The notes under the pieces are model-generated. The model was given only the letters and a program-made list of their open reading frames with translations, searched no databases and was not told where the DNA came from. Source: an uncultured Clostridia bacterium (GTDB lineage Bacteria; Bacillota; Clostridia; Christensenellales; UBA3700). Taken from it: a stretch of 39,496 bases of DNA. The position numbers were made by a program, and so were the translations under genes. The stretch lies in the NCBI GenBank assembly GCA_947177795.1, contig CAMWVR010000008.1, positions 1-39,496 of the forward strand, written 5' to 3'. How positions within the stretch are numbered: position 1 is the stretch's first letter; the number at the start of each line of letters is the position of its first letter. Shown here piece after piece: positions 16,607 to 25,396 of the stretch.

Positions 16607-18841
16607 TCACTCCACTATCTTAATAGGCGCAAGGCGCAGATTAAAGGTCTTCACTCCCAACACGGAAAACTCTATCTTTGCATTTTCGCCCGTGATAGAA
16701 ATAATCTTACCCTGTCCGAAACGGGAATGCTCCACCGTCATACCAACCTTGAAGACAGATGTATCCTTTGATTGAGGAGTCTGTCCGCCTGCGCTTTTTG
16801 CAAACGCAGGAGTCGAAGCGTAGTTCTTCATCAGCTTCTTCATCTCTTGTATCTTGTTGTAATTGCTGTACGCAGACTTTTGCGGTATCTCTTGGTATCC
16901 GCCGAAATCCTCGTTAAAGTCGCGCATAATATTGCCTACGGAGCTTCTCGTAGGCGGCTCTTGTATAAATCCGCCCTCTTTGAGAAAACGTGACGGCATA
17001 CATATATCTCTATGATTGTATCTGAAGCGAGACTGCGCATTTGTCAAATATAATTTTTCTCTTGCTCTAGTCACGGCAACGTACATAATACGCCTTTCCT
17101 CTTGGTCATCGTCTTCTCTCAAACTTGGAAATAATCCCTCTTCAAGTCCTATGATAAAACAGCATTTAAATTCCAATCCCTTTACGCCGTGCACAGTGGC
17201 AAGCGTGATGCAATTTTCTATAGTTTGGTCTGTGTCTGTAATAAGAGATATAAACTGAAGAAACTCATCAAGTTTGCTATCAGCATTGTCCTTCAAGTAT
17301 TCCTTAACCAAAGTAATTAATTGATCAATATTATCAAGTCTATTTTTATCCTCTTCATCCTTGGGGTCGTACTGGCTTGCAAAATTGATAAAAGTATTGA
17401 CAAAATCAATATAATCCGCAAGCGGCATATTTGCCCTTTCTCTCAACACGGCGACTACTTCGGCAAAAACTTTGATCTTGCTCTTTATTGCCGGCGTAAG
17501 AGGCAGACTGTCAACATTGAGAATACCTTGCATAAGTGACATTCTGCTTATAGCGCACGCTTCGATAAGTCTTTGAACGGCAGTATCACCGATACCTCTC
17601 TTTGGTACGTTGATAACTCTCAAAATACTCTCGCTGTCATTGGGATTAGAGATAAATCTGAGATAAGCCAAAAAGTCCTTTACTTCTTTTCTCTCAAAGA
17701 ATTTTTTGCCGCCTATAATTCTGTAAGGATAATTACAAGAAACAAGTTGATTTTCAAAATTAAATGTCAGTGAATTCGCTCGTACTAAAATTGCAAAATC
17801 CTTATAATCGTACCCCTCGTTATAAATAAGATTAGTTATTTGTTCAAGAACGTAATTTACCTCTGCCTTTTCGTCATAACAGCTCTTGTATATGACCCTG
17901 TCGCCTTTCTCTCCGTCTGTCCAGAGAGTCTTGTCCATACGCGAAGGATTGTTGGCGATTATCTTGTTGGCGACGTCAAGAATATTCTTTGTCGAGCGGT
18001 AATTTTGCTCAAGTTTGTATATTCTGCAATCGGGAAAATGCTGAGTAAACTTGCGGATATTAGACACGTCCGCCCAACGCCAACCGTATATGCTCTGATC
18101 GTCGTCGCCTACGGCAAAGATGTTGCCGTACTTATTGGCAAGCAATCTGACCAACGTGTATTGTATCTTATTGGTATCTTGGAATTCGTCTACGTGAATA
18201 TACTTGAACAAAGTCTGATATTTGTCAAGCACGTCTTTGTTGGTCGCAAAAAGCAACAGCGTCTTGTAAAGCAAATCATCAAAGTCAAGCGCGTTGTTTT
18301 CTTTGAGTTCTTTTTCGTATCTTTCATACACCTTGGCTATCAGTTCGCCCTCGGGCTCGCCTTTTAATCTCGGAGCGTACTCTTTTGCGCTGAGCGCTTG
18401 GTTTTTTGCATTGGATATATGCCACCTGATTTGTTTTTTGTATTCTTTGTTGTCCTCAACTTCCATAGCCTTGAGAATGCGAGCAACGACCTTTTTGCTA
18501 TCCTCGTCGTCGTAAATGGAAAAGTTGGAGTTGAAGTCTCCGAGTTTTGCAATGTCGGCGCGGAGTATCTTTGCGCAAAGTGAGTGGAACGTGGATATAG
18601 TCATACCACCTCGACCCGTAACCTGCGTGATACGCTCTCTCATTTCTCCCGCCGCCTTGTTGGTAAAAGTGATTGCCAAAATATTGCGAGGATCGACGCC
18701 CTCTTTCTCAATAAGATAGGCGATACGGTAAGTCAAGACTCTCGTCTTTCCGCTGCCTGCGCCGGCAAGCACGAGCACTGCGCCTTGCGTATCTTCTACG
18801 GGCAATATCTGCGCGCCGTTCAACAAAGATTTGTAATCCAT
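16607..18841 (-). CDS. pcrA: UvrD/PcrA-type DNA helicase
   Basis: 744 residues, superfamily 1A 3'-5' helicase for rolling-circle and repair unwinding. Walker A is AGAGSGKTRV (26-35); motif II is HVDEFQDTN; motif III is GDDDQSIYGWRWA; motif IV region QNYRSTKNILDVAN; motif V VHGVKGLEF; motif VI VAVTRAREKLYL. The N-terminal Q motif is a little shorter than usual (LLNGAQ). The C-terminal Tudor-like region ends in an SFL-type sheet that binds RNA polymerase in PcrA. Upstream of ligA, the classic gene pair. It has its own promoter at 18877-18905. Confidence 0.96.
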   Translation of the reverse strand: MDYKSLLNGAQILPVEDTQGAVLVLAGAGSGKTRVLTYRIAYLIEKEGVDPRNILAITFTNKAAGEMRERITQVTGRGGMTISTFHSLCAKILRADIAKLGDFNSNFSIYDDEDSKKVVARILKAMEVEDNKEYKKQIRWHISNAKNQALSAKEYAPRLKGEPEGELIAKVYERYEKELKENNALDFDDLLYKTLLLFATNKDVLDKYQTLFKYIHVDEFQDTNKIQYTLVRLLANKYGNIFAVGDDDQSIYGWRWADVSNIRKFTQHFPDCRIYKLEQNYRSTKNILDVANKIIANNPSRMDKTLWTDGEKGDRVIYKSCYDEKAEVNYVLEQITNLIYNEGYDYKDFAILVRANSLTFNFENQLVSCNYPYRIIGGKKFFERKEVKDFLAYLRFISNPNDSESILRVINVPKRGIGDTAVQRLIEACAISRMSLMQGILNVDSLPLTPAIKSKIKVFAEVVAVLRERANMPLADYIDFVNTFINFASQYDPKDEEDKNRLDNIDQLITLVKEYLKDNADSKLDEFLQFISLITDTDQTIENCITLATVHGVKGLEFKCCFIIGLEEGLFPSLREDDDQEERRIMYVAVTRAREKLYLTNAQSRFRYNHRDICMPSRFLKEGGFIQEPPTRSSVGNIMRDFNEDFGGYQEIPQKSAYSNYNKIQEMKKLMKNYASTPAFAKSAGGQTPQSKDTSVFKVGMTVEHSRFGQGKIISITGENAKIEFSVLGVKTFNLRLAPIKIVE

Positions 18842-18876
18842 AAAAACTCTTCAACCTTAAAAAACGTAATGTAGAT

Positions 18877-18905
18877 ATTATATAATAAAAGCGGTAAAAA
18901 CTCAA
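18877..18905 (-). promoter_or_regulatory. pcrA promoter
   Basis: On the minus strand: TTGAGT (18905-18900), 17-bp spacer, TATAAT (18882-18877). The predicted leader is about 29 nt. Confidence 0.6.
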
Positions 18906-18951
18906 CTGTTTTACCTCTTCAAACGCATATTTTAATTTACTTTAATACGTT

Positions 18952-18979
18952 GAGATTTCTCCGCTGCGGTCAAAATGAC
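18952..18979 (+). repeat. R1 palindrome copy upstream of pcrA
   Basis: Short R1 variant with a partly decayed right arm (CAAAATGAC instead of CGAAATGAC). Confidence 0.75.
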
Positions 18980-18994
18980 AAAATATAAAAATAT

Positions 18995-19018
18995 AGGAAG
19001 TGCGGATTCACACTTCCT
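18995..19018 (-). terminator. rpsU terminator
   Basis: Stem AGGAAGTG / CACTTCCT followed on the minus strand by ATATTTTTATATTTT. It starts 8 bp after the rpsU stop codon. Confidence 0.85.
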
Positions 19019-19026
19019 GATTTTTG

Positions 19027-19206
19027 TTACGCCTTGTACATACGCTTGCGCGCTGCTTCTGCTTTCTTCTTGCGCTTTACGCTTGGCTTTTCGTAAGCCT
19101 CTTTCTTACGGAGGTCGCCGATAATGCCGTCTCTTGCGCACTTACGCTTAAATCTTCTGATAGCGCTGTCCAAAGACTCGTTCTCGCCTACTTTAACTGT
19201 TGACAT
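19027..19206 (-). CDS. rpsU: 30S ribosomal protein S21
   Basis: 59 residues: begins [20 protein letters not shown] and ends in a Lys/Arg-rich helix ([16 protein letters not shown]), the standard S21 layout and length. It belongs to the 30S platform and helps start-site pairing. A perfect SD, AGGAGG, lies 7 nt from the ATG. It has its own near-consensus promoter (19247-19275) and terminator (18995-19018), and sits at the end of the prmA-rsmE-mtaB-HIT cluster as in other Firmicutes. Confidence 0.97.
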   Translation of the reverse strand: MSTVKVGENESLDSAIRRFKRKCARDGIIGDLRKKEAYEKPSVKRKKKAEAARKRMYKA

Positions 19207-19246
19207 TTTATCGCCTCCTTTCCCTATACGGCTTAATTACTTGAAT

Positions 19247-19275
19247 ATTATTGCATATTAAAAAAATCTTGTCAA
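19247..19275 (-). promoter_or_regulatory. rpsU promoter
   Basis: On the minus strand: consensus TTGACA (19275-19270), 17-bp spacer, AATAAT (19252-19247). It lies between the HIT gene stop and rpsU, giving rpsU independent high expression. Confidence 0.8.
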
Positions 19276-19288
19276 CAAAATTTTTGCA

Positions 19289-19687
19289 TTAAATTTTCAA
19301 CTTTTCGCAAATCTCGGCAAGGTCAAGTTGCTTCTTGTCTTTCAACGCCCAAATGTCGATACCGTCGTCGGACTTTCTGGGGATGACGTGAAAGTGCAAA
19401 TGGAATACCGACTGCTGAGCGCTCTCTCCGCTTGCGTTGAGAATATTGACGCCCTCAAATCCGCAATCGTCGACGAAGTGACGGGCAATCTTTTGCGCCG
19501 CGGCAATCGTGGCTTTGAGATAATTATCCTCGCAATCAAGCACGTTGACGCAATGCTTTTTGGGAATGACCAAGGTGTGACCGTAGCTGTCGCAGGCTAT
19601 ATCCAAAAATGCGTAAGTCATCTCGTCCTCGTATATCTTGTAAGAGGGAATTTCGCCCTTGATTATTTTGCAAAAAATACAGTCCAT
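19289..19687 (-). CDS. HIT-family nucleotide-binding hydrolase
   Basis: 132 residues from MDCIFCKIIKGEIP, the usual HIT start. A longer TTG start at 19708 is rejected because it would contain the SD (AGGAGAG, 8 nt before this ATG). The catalytic HxHxH is His96-Leu-His98-Phe-His100 (HLHFHVIPR); Cys3 and Cys6 form the CxxC seen in HinT-like members. It probably cleaves AMP from purine nucleoside phosphoramidates or adenylates in the cytosol. It lies 43 bp after mtaB, last in the operon before rpsU. The exact substrate is not readable. Confidence 0.93.
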   Translation of the reverse strand: MDCIFCKIIKGEIPSYKIYEDEMTYAFLDIACDSYGHTLVIPKKHCVNVLDCEDNYLKATIAAAQKIARHFVDDCGFEGVNILNASGESAQQSVFHLHFHVIPRKSDDGIDIWALKDKKQLDLAEICEKLKI

Positions 19688-19730
19688 AAAATACTCTCCT
19701 TTTGACAAATTTGTCCTATATCGTCCATAT

Positions 19731-20972
19731 TTATTTAATTTTACAATATGCTATACCGTCTTGCGCTTTCTCAACCGTTACGTCATACAAGGTATCGCTC
19801 TCGCCGCCCTCTATATAGCACTTGATATATTGCGTCGAATATCCGCTCATATAGCCTTGTTCCGTATCTTCGGTAAGAACTTGCAAGGTCTTGCCGACAA
19901 AACTCTCTACATATTCTTGACGTTGTTTCTCGGCGACTTTGATAGCTCCGTTTACTCTGTCTTTGACGACGTCGGGCGGCAATAATTTATACCTAGACGC
20001 CACCGTGCCCGCTCTCGGCGAATACCCAAAGACGTGCATTTGCGCAAAGCCGACTCTCTCTATAAACTCAAGCGTGCTTTCAAAACTCTCCTCGCTCTCC
20101 GTGGGGAATCCGCATATGAGGTCGGTCGTGATAGCGCAATCGGGAAAATATTTGCGAATAAGCTCTACCTTTTGCAAGTACTTTTGAGTCGTATAATGCC
20201 TGTTCATTTTCTTGAGTACGCCGTCTTCTCCGCTCTGCAAAGACAGATGAAATTGCGGACAAAACTTTTTGAGGTTTTTCAGCGCGGCAAGCAACTTGTC
20301 GTCAATCACGCTTACTTCCAAAGATCCCAGCCGTATTCTGCAATCTATATCGCTTAAAGCGCATATCAACGTCGCTAAATCGCTGTCTATATTCTTTCCG
20401 TACGACGATATATCAATGCCCGTGATAGTAATCTCTTTGCTTTTGCGTTGCAAATTTTTGCACTCTTCTACCACGCTCTCGACGCTCCTCGATCGGCTTC
20501 TGCCTCTGACGTAAGGAATGAGGCAGTAAGAGCAATAATTATCGCAGCCGTCCTGAACTTTGACGTACGATCTCGTGCGTACGACTTCGGCGGAAAGATC
20601 GTCCTCGTATTCTCTCGGGAGAGGTTCTACCAATATTCCGCTCTCTTGCAGTCTGTCCGCCAACTTGCCCTTTTGCGCGTTGCCCGTGACGAAAGTCACG
20701 TTGCCTTTTGATGAAAATTGCGTCGGATCGTTTTGCGACGCGCAACCGCATACCACTATCTTAGCGTCGGGATTGAGCTTGAGACATCTGCTCACGCATT
20801 GGCGAGACTTGCGCTCCGCCTCGTTGGTCACGGCGCAAGTGTTGAGTATATACAAATCGGCGCAGACCAAGTCTTCGCTTACCTCGTGACCTCTTTCCGC
20901 AAGAGTTTTAAGCAGACTGTCGCATTCGTATTTATTTACTTTACATCCCAAATTGTATACTACTATTTTCAT
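19731..20972 (-). CDS. mtaB: tRNA t6A37 methylthiotransferase MtaB
   Basis: 413 residues from MKIVVYNLGCKVN, the standard start. An upstream extension to 21065 is rejected because it runs into rsmE. MtaB adds a methylthio group to t6A37 of tRNA. N-terminal cluster cysteines are Cys10, Cys46 and one of Cys75/Cys77; the radical-SAM cluster CxxxCxxC is Cys143, Cys147 and Cys150 (DGCDNYCSYC). A TRAM-like domain follows at the C-terminus (about 350-413). The LGCKVN opening and downstream motifs fit MtaB rather than MiaB. It lies 26 bp after rsmE, and no strong SD is visible. Confidence 0.93.
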   Translation of the reverse strand: MKIVVYNLGCKVNKYECDSLLKTLAERGHEVSEDLVCADLYILNTCAVTNEAERKSRQCVSRCLKLNPDAKIVVCGCASQNDPTQFSSKGNVTFVTGNAQKGKLADRLQESGILVEPLPREYEDDLSAEVVRTRSYVKVQDGCDNYCSYCLIPYVRGRSRSRSVESVVEECKNLQRKSKEITITGIDISSYGKNIDSDLATLICALSDIDCRIRLGSLEVSVIDDKLLAALKNLKKFCPQFHLSLQSGEDGVLKKMNRHYTTQKYLQKVELIRKYFPDCAITTDLICGFPTESEESFESTLEFIERVGFAQMHVFGYSPRAGTVASRYKLLPPDVVKDRVNGAIKVAEKQRQEYVESFVGKTLQVLTEDTEQGYMSGYSTQYIKCYIEGGESDTLYDVTVEKAQDGIAYCKIK

Positions 20973-20998
20973 AAACTTATGCCGTATATATCGCTTAT

Positions 20999-21727
20999 TT
21001 AGCCTTGCAAATCTCCCATTTCGTACATAATGAGCGCAGACGTGATTATCGCCGCCGTCTCGCATCTCAATATGCGTTTGCCAAGCGAAACTACCTGTCC
21101 TCTCTTTGCTACGATTTTATCTACTTCTTCTTGAGCAAAACCACCCTCGCTACCTATTATCAAGGCTATCTTCTTGCCCTTTTCAAGTCCCTTCACGTCG
21201 GATATCTTCCCTACCTTTGCATGCTCGTAAGGCAAGATGACGGTATCGTATTCTTCAAGCGCAGAAAGCAATCCGTCAAAGTCGACGAGTTCGCCCACTT
21301 GCGCAGATCTTGCCCTGCCGCATTGCTTGCAAGCTTCCAAAGCTATGCGATTGAGTCTTTGCAAATTAAACTTGTTTTCATTGGTGTATTGCGACAAAAA
21401 CGGGACTATTTTCTCCACGCCCAATTCCACGCACTTTTGCGCGATCAAATCAAGCTTATCTCCCTTTGGCAAGGCTTGAAACAAGGTCACGCTTGCCGAA
21501 GCCTTGCACTCGTTGTCGACGATCTCGTCGACTTCGACCTTTGCGTAATCTTTGTTCATCTCCAAAATAGTACAATGATAATCCTTACCGTCGTCAAGAT
21601 TGACTATAATCCGATAGCCGACTTTGTGACGCAAGACCTTGCTCATATGCGTATATTCTTCGCCGCTTACTACTATATATCTGCCGTCAAAATCCTTTAA
21701 ATCTGCAAAAAATCTCTTGATTTCCAT
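20999..21727 (-). CDS. rsmE: 16S rRNA m3U1498 methyltransferase
   Basis: 242 residues, full length. A PUA-like N-terminal domain (MEIKRFFADL, then HMSKVLRHKVG) precedes a SPOUT methyltransferase with IGSEGGF and LGKRILRCETA, the knot motifs that bind SAM. It methylates U1498 in the 30S decoding region. Its ATG lies 31 nt inside the end of prmA, an unusually long but plausible overlap that suggests coupled translation. mtaB follows. Confidence 0.96.
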   Translation of the reverse strand: MEIKRFFADLKDFDGRYIVVSGEEYTHMSKVLRHKVGYRIIVNLDDGKDYHCTILEMNKDYAKVEVDEIVDNECKASASVTLFQALPKGDKLDLIAQKCVELGVEKIVPFLSQYTNENKFNLQRLNRIALEACKQCGRARSAQVGELVDFDGLLSALEEYDTVILPYEHAKVGKISDVKGLEKGKKIALIIGSEGGFAQEEVDKIVAKRGQVVSLGKRILRCETAAIITSALIMYEMGDLQG

Positions 21728-22644
21728 TTAAACGCTACCCATTCTCCCATATTCATACGCTCAAGCATCTCAAATCCCGCATTGACGAAAGCCGTCTTGA
21801 CGTCGTCTTCCCTCTTGAGGATAATACCGGAGATTATTATCACTCCGTCTTTTTTCATATAGTCGCCTAGCGTAGCCGACAGCGTGATAAGCACGTCAGC
21901 CGTGATATTGGCAAGCACGATATCAAATTTGCCCGACGTCTTGTCAAGCAGATTTGCATTGTCGACCTTGAGCTTGTCCGTCAATCCGTTGAGCGCGGCG
22001 TTTGACTTTGCCGACTTGACGGCGTTGTCGTCTATGTCGTAAGCCTCGACGAACTTTGCCCCCAACTTGGCAGACGCAAGCGCCAAAATTCCGCTGCCTG
22101 TGCCGATATCAATCACGCTCTTGCCCTCTACGCCCAAAGCCTGCAAAAACTCTAGACACATCTTGGTGCTTTCGTGTTCGCCCGTGCCAAACGCCATACC
22201 GGGATCTATCTTGACGATATATTCGCCCTCTTGCGGAGCGTAGTCTATCCATTCGGGGACTATCGTAACTCTGCCTGCATGGATAGGCTTATAGTTTTCT
22301 TTCCAACTCTCCACCCAATCGTTGTCGCCGACGACAGTCTTAGATATATCCAAAGAACCTAAATCAAAGGGACAGTTTGCCCTCAAAAATTCTATTTTTT
22401 CGTCTATCAATTGTTTGACTGTCTCAAAACCGTCTACGGGAAAATATCCTTTGACCTGCGCTTTGCCGTCGTCTTTGATGAGGTGCTCGTCCATATAATC
22501 CCATATGACACCGTTGTCCGCAAGCTCCAAAAGGTCTTTTGGATCGTAAATTCCTATGCCGTTGCTGCCGACCTCGGTCAGTATCTCTGCAACTAATTCA
22601 CTTGCTTCGCTCGTCGTGTCTACGGTAATCTCGTAATATTTCAT
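21697..22644 (-). CDS. prmA: Ribosomal protein L11 methyltransferase
   Basis: 315 residues. An N-terminal L11-recognition domain is followed by a class I methyltransferase: DPGMAFGTGEHEST, the SAM loop IDIGTGSGILALA, and LANITADV (PrmA-type NxxA). It trimethylates ribosomal protein L11. The start codon overlaps the stop of the preceding membrane-protein gene by one base (TAATG), so the two are coupled. Part of the conserved prmA-rsmE-mtaB block. Confidence 0.96.
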   Translation of the reverse strand: MKYYEITVDTTSEASELVAEILTEVGSNGIGIYDPKDLLELADNGVIWDYMDEHLIKDDGKAQVKGYFPVDGFETVKQLIDEKIEFLRANCPFDLGSLDISKTVVGDNDWVESWKENYKPIHAGRVTIVPEWIDYAPQEGEYIVKIDPGMAFGTGEHESTKMCLEFLQALGVEGKSVIDIGTGSGILALASAKLGAKFVEAYDIDDNAVKSAKSNAALNGLTDKLKVDNANLLDKTSGKFDIVLANITADVLITLSATLGDYMKKDGVIIISGIILKREDDVKTAFVNAGFEMLERMNMGEWVAFKWKSRDFLQI

Positions 22645-23474
22645 TATTTTTCCTCTTTGTCGTCTAAGCTTTTTGCATTGGTACTAGTATGAGTAATACG
22701 GGCGCTATCCTCGACGTTCTCTTCAGCCGTAGCATTGTCTTGCAAAAGACTGTCGTTTGAATTGGCTTGGTCTTTGCTTTGCTCTTCTGTGGCGTCTTGC
22801 AAAACCTCGCCGCCGTCTTGACTTTGCGCAGTCGTAGCTTTCGCCTTTTTGTTTTTGACCATCTTGATTACGGTCCTAGCTATGAAGAGCAACAAGACGA
22901 GTATGACTATGATAAAGAATATATCAAGAATTATATTCATATACGCAGACAGGAAGAATGCAAGCAAAGTGACTATTGCTCCTGCCGTCAAATTGCCAAG
23001 CCATACCATAGCCATTGCTTTCCAGAAAGGAATATCTATAAACGTAGCAATTGCGCTACCCGTCCAAACTCCCGTAAGCGGTATCGGAAAGGCTACGAAG
23101 AGATATACTCCGAACATTTTTTTGCGCTCCAACCTCTTGAGTTCTTCTCCCGTCAGCTTTTCTCCCGCTTGTTTGCCTACGACTTTCATCGCCTTGCCCT
23201 TAAATCCGTCTTCCACGGCCTGCGCAAGCGACGCAAAAATCTTATATTTTTTCATCCAATTGAGCACGGGACGCAAAATCAACAACAGTATCGGCGAGAC
23301 TATCGCAGAGCCTGCCCAAGCAAGCGCAAAAGCTACGAGAGGCTTAAGCCCCATGGTTATTGCGGCGGGTATTGCTCCGCGCAATTCCACTATCGGAATC
23401 ATGGATATCAGCACCGTAGTCAAATAATCGTTGCCGATAAGCTGGCGCACTGCTTCAATTATCTTCTCTGTCAA
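22644..23474 (-). CDS. Small multidrug-export family membrane protein (Sm_multidrug_ex)
   Basis: 276 residues. Residues 1-210 carry about five hydrophobic segments with the family signature PIVELRGAIPAAI (27-39) and PIPLTGVWTGS, recalling the Sm_multidrug_ex / COG2426 family, distantly DedA-like. Transport has been proposed for the family but not proven. Residues about 215-276 form a polar Gln/Asn/Asp/Glu-rich tail with no predicted fold, unusual for the family. The start is TTG, supported by SD AAGGAG 7 nt upstream. First gene of the operon running to HIT. Confidence 0.85.
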   Translation of the reverse strand: MTEKIIEAVRQLIGNDYLTTVLISMIPIVELRGAIPAAITMGLKPLVAFALAWAGSAIVSPILLLILRPVLNWMKKYKIFASLAQAVEDGFKGKAMKVVGKQAGEKLTGEELKRLERKKMFGVYLFVAFPIPLTGVWTGSAIATFIDIPFWKAMAMVWLGNLTAGAIVTLLAFFLSAYMNIILDIFFIIVILVLLLFIARTVIKMVKNKKAKATTAQSQDGGEVLQDATEEQSKDQANSNDSLLQDNATAEENVEDSARITHTSTNAKSLDDKEEK

Positions 23475-23609
23475 AACCGTCTCCTTCTTATTATAAGATA
23501 TAATAATATATGTCGTATGCGTCTAGGCAATTCAAAATCTTGCAACCGTAAGCAAGAATATTATACCCAATTCCTTGCAATCAGTCAATAAAACGGTTAA
23601 ACTAAATGT

Positions 23610-24353
23610 ATGCAAAAATTATTATCCTTGACAAGAAAAGCTATTTCAGATTACTCGATGATTCAAGACGGCGATAAGATTGCCGTGGGTCTGTCGGGCG
23701 GAAAAGACAGCATGGCTCTTTTGGCTATACTTGCGGCTTATAAAAAATTCGCTCCCGAGAAGTTTGATCTCGTGGCTATCAACATAGACCTCGGACTTGA
23801 CACCGACAAAGACGAAGTGGAGGCGACCAGACAATATTGCCAAAGCGTGGGAGTAGAATTTGTCGTCGAACGCACTCAAATCTATGACGTGATTTTGGAA
23901 AGAGGCGAAAAAAGCCCCTGCTCGCTGTGCTCAAAAATGCGCAGAGGCGCGCTCAACGGCATTGCCAAGCAATACGGATGCAATAAGCTGGCGCTGGGTC
24001 ATCACGCCGACGACGTGTTGGAGACGTTCTTTTTGAGTCTGATTTACGAAGGCAGAATTTCTACGTTTATGCCGACAAGCCATATGGACAGGAGCAATAT
24101 CACGCTCATCCGCCCCTTTATCTACGTCGAAGAAAAATATCTGTCGGGACTTGCAAGAAGATATAACTTGCCCATAATCCACAATCCATGTCCGCAAGAT
24201 AAGAATACAAAACGGGAAGATATAAAAAAACTTGTAGAAAGCCTTGACGAAAAGTACGGTTGCAAACAGCTTATGCTGACAGCGCTTTTCCACCCCGAAC
24301 GCAATAATCTTTGGGATAAAGTATTTTTGCAAAATAAGCCGAAGAAAGATTAA
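23610..24353 (+). CDS. ttcA: tRNA 2-thiocytidine (s2C32) synthetase TtcA-like
   Basis: 247 residues. PP-loop SGGKDS at 29-34; iron-sulfur cysteines Cys104 and Cys107 (CSLC) and Cys194 (NPCPQD) match the three-Cys TtcA pattern; GHHADDVLETF is also typical. It thiolates C32 of certain tRNAs with ATP and a [4Fe-4S] cluster. Divergent from the prmA operon across a 135-bp gap that holds a small hairpin (TCTTGC/GCAAGA, near 23540-23560). The SD is poor. Other TtcA/TtuA-type targets cannot be excluded. Confidence 0.92.
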   Translation: MQKLLSLTRKAISDYSMIQDGDKIAVGLSGGKDSMALLAILAAYKKFAPEKFDLVAINIDLGLDTDKDEVEATRQYCQSVGVEFVVERTQIYDVILERGEKSPCSLCSKMRRGALNGIAKQYGCNKLALGHHADDVLETFFLSLIYEGRISTFMPTSHMDRSNITLIRPFIYVEEKYLSGLARRYNLPIIHNPCPQDKNTKREDIKKLVESLDEKYGCKQLMLTALFHPERNNLWDKVFLQNKPKKD

Positions 24354-24373
24354 ATTTCTTTACAAAATGAATA

Positions 24374-24490
24374 GAGACCTCTCCGCTACGGTCGAGGTGA
24401 CAGAACGTTAGTCGAGGTGACAGAACGCTAGTCGAGGTGACAGAACGCTAGTCGAGGTGACAGAACGCTAGTCAAAATGACAAAGTTAGT
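24374..24490 (+). repeat. R1 copy extended into a 20-bp tandem repeat
   Basis: An R1 copy with CCTC/GAGG arms (24374-24401) runs into about five 20-bp units that begin GTCGAGGTGACAGAACG at 24391, 24411, 24431 and 24451, with a decayed one at 24471. The unit equals the right arm of R1 plus a short spacer, consistent with slippage or unequal exchange. No gene is seen between 24354 and 24554. Confidence 0.9.
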
Positions 24491-24554
24491 CGGAATGACA
24501 TTGATAAATATACTTTTATAGATTTAAATCGACTACTGTTTTGTCCATAAAATT

Positions 24555-24830
24555 TCAATTGACGCCTAGACGGGCGTCTTTGCTTTTTTGGCGATAAAGT
24601 TGACGTGTGCTTTCTCCGCCTCTTAGGTGTCTCACGGACAAATTGTATTCCAACACGCCTCTTACGTCTTCATACAAATCTATATCTATATATTTGAGCT
24701 TTGTATTTAAATAACTATGTACGGCGCTTTTGCTTATGCCAAAAGCTTGCGCGCATTGGCGCACGGTGCATTTGTTCTCCAAGATATAATTAGCAATCGA
24801 TATGATAGTACTGTCGCAATATTCACGCAT
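24555..24830 (-). CDS. spoIIID: SpoIIID-type sporulation transcription factor
   Basis: 91 residues, the family length. It has the SpoIIID layout: short N-terminal helix, HTH with TVRQCAQAFGISKSAVHSYL (about 22-41), then YIDIDLYEDVRGVLEYN and the strongly conserved SVRHLRGGESTR. In known spore formers it acts in the mother cell under SigmaE. SD AGGTGA is just upstream. A small hairpin (GACGCC/GGCGTC, 24561-24577) overlaps the last codons and may help end transcription. Flanked by TauE-like genes, with no other spo genes nearby. Confidence 0.88.
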   Translation of the reverse strand: MREYCDSTIISIANYILENKCTVRQCAQAFGISKSAVHSYLNTKLKYIDIDLYEDVRGVLEYNLSVRHLRGGESTRQLYRQKSKDARLGVN

Positions 24831-24888
24831 ATTTCACCTCGAAAATATCCTATGCGACGCATATGCGATTTATGACGAAATATACACG

Positions 24889-25302
24889 TCAATCATTGTG
24901 GATATACTCTTCTTTACACTTGTTCATATATGCATATATACATTTGCGCATAGTATCAATCATCATCGTTACGCCGAGAATGATTAGAAATATCGCAAAG
25001 CCTATAGACAGCGCTTTGGATGAGATCTTTCTGACCAAAAGCGCCGATATTACGCTTGTGACAAGCGCGGGCGCAGCAACGAGCAAAACGCTTTTATAAT
25101 CTATCCCCTTTCGCTTGATATTGATGATTGTCACGATTATTGCCATGGGTATGAACGCTACCAAATTAATCGCCTGAGCGTTCTTTTGCGGCACGTTGAG
25201 AAAAATCGTCAGTATGGGGATGAGAAGCGTTCCGCCGCCCATACCCATGCCTCCTATAATTCCGCCGATTATGCCTGCCAAAATCAATAAGAATATTTGC
25301 AT
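24889..25302 (-). CDS. Half-size TauE/SafE (TSUP) membrane protein
   Basis: 137 residues with four likely helices, half the usual 250-residue TSUP protein. GGIIGGMGMGGGTLLIPIL at 13-31 is the TSUP repeat motif (G-x-GGGxxxxP). It ends in a Cys/Lys/Glu-rich cytosolic tail. TSUP proteins move organosulfur or sulfite-type anions, but the substrate here is unknown. It lies next to a second half-size protein (25397-25858); the two probably form a heteromer equal to one full transporter. SD GGAG is present. Confidence 0.85.
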   Translation of the reverse strand: MQIFLLILAGIIGGIIGGMGMGGGTLLIPILTIFLNVPQKNAQAINLVAFIPMAIIVTIINIKRKGIDYKSVLLVAAPALVTSVISALLVRKISSKALSIGFAIFLIILGVTMMIDTMRKCIYAYMNKCKEEYIHND

Positions 25303-25341
25303 AAAGTCTACTCCAAAGTTTTATTGCGTTTTATTCCGATC

Positions 25342-25369
25342 GAGATTTCTTCGCTTCGGTCGAAATGAC
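25342..25369 (+). repeat. R1 palindrome copy between the two TauE genes
   Basis: Short TTTC/GAAA-arm R1 copy in the 94-bp gap between the paired half-transporters. Confidence 0.8.
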
Positions 25370-25396
25370 AAAATTTATACTATTTTATCCATAAAT

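Noticed and set aside
20973..21065. Extended mtaB start at 21065
   Set aside because: It adds 31 residues with no family support and overlaps rsmE; MKIVVYNLGCKVN is the standard start.
23475..23609. tRNA or riboswitch in the prmA-operon / ttcA gap
   Set aside because: Only a 6-bp hairpin and AT-rich promoter-like sequence; no cloverleaf or known aptamer.
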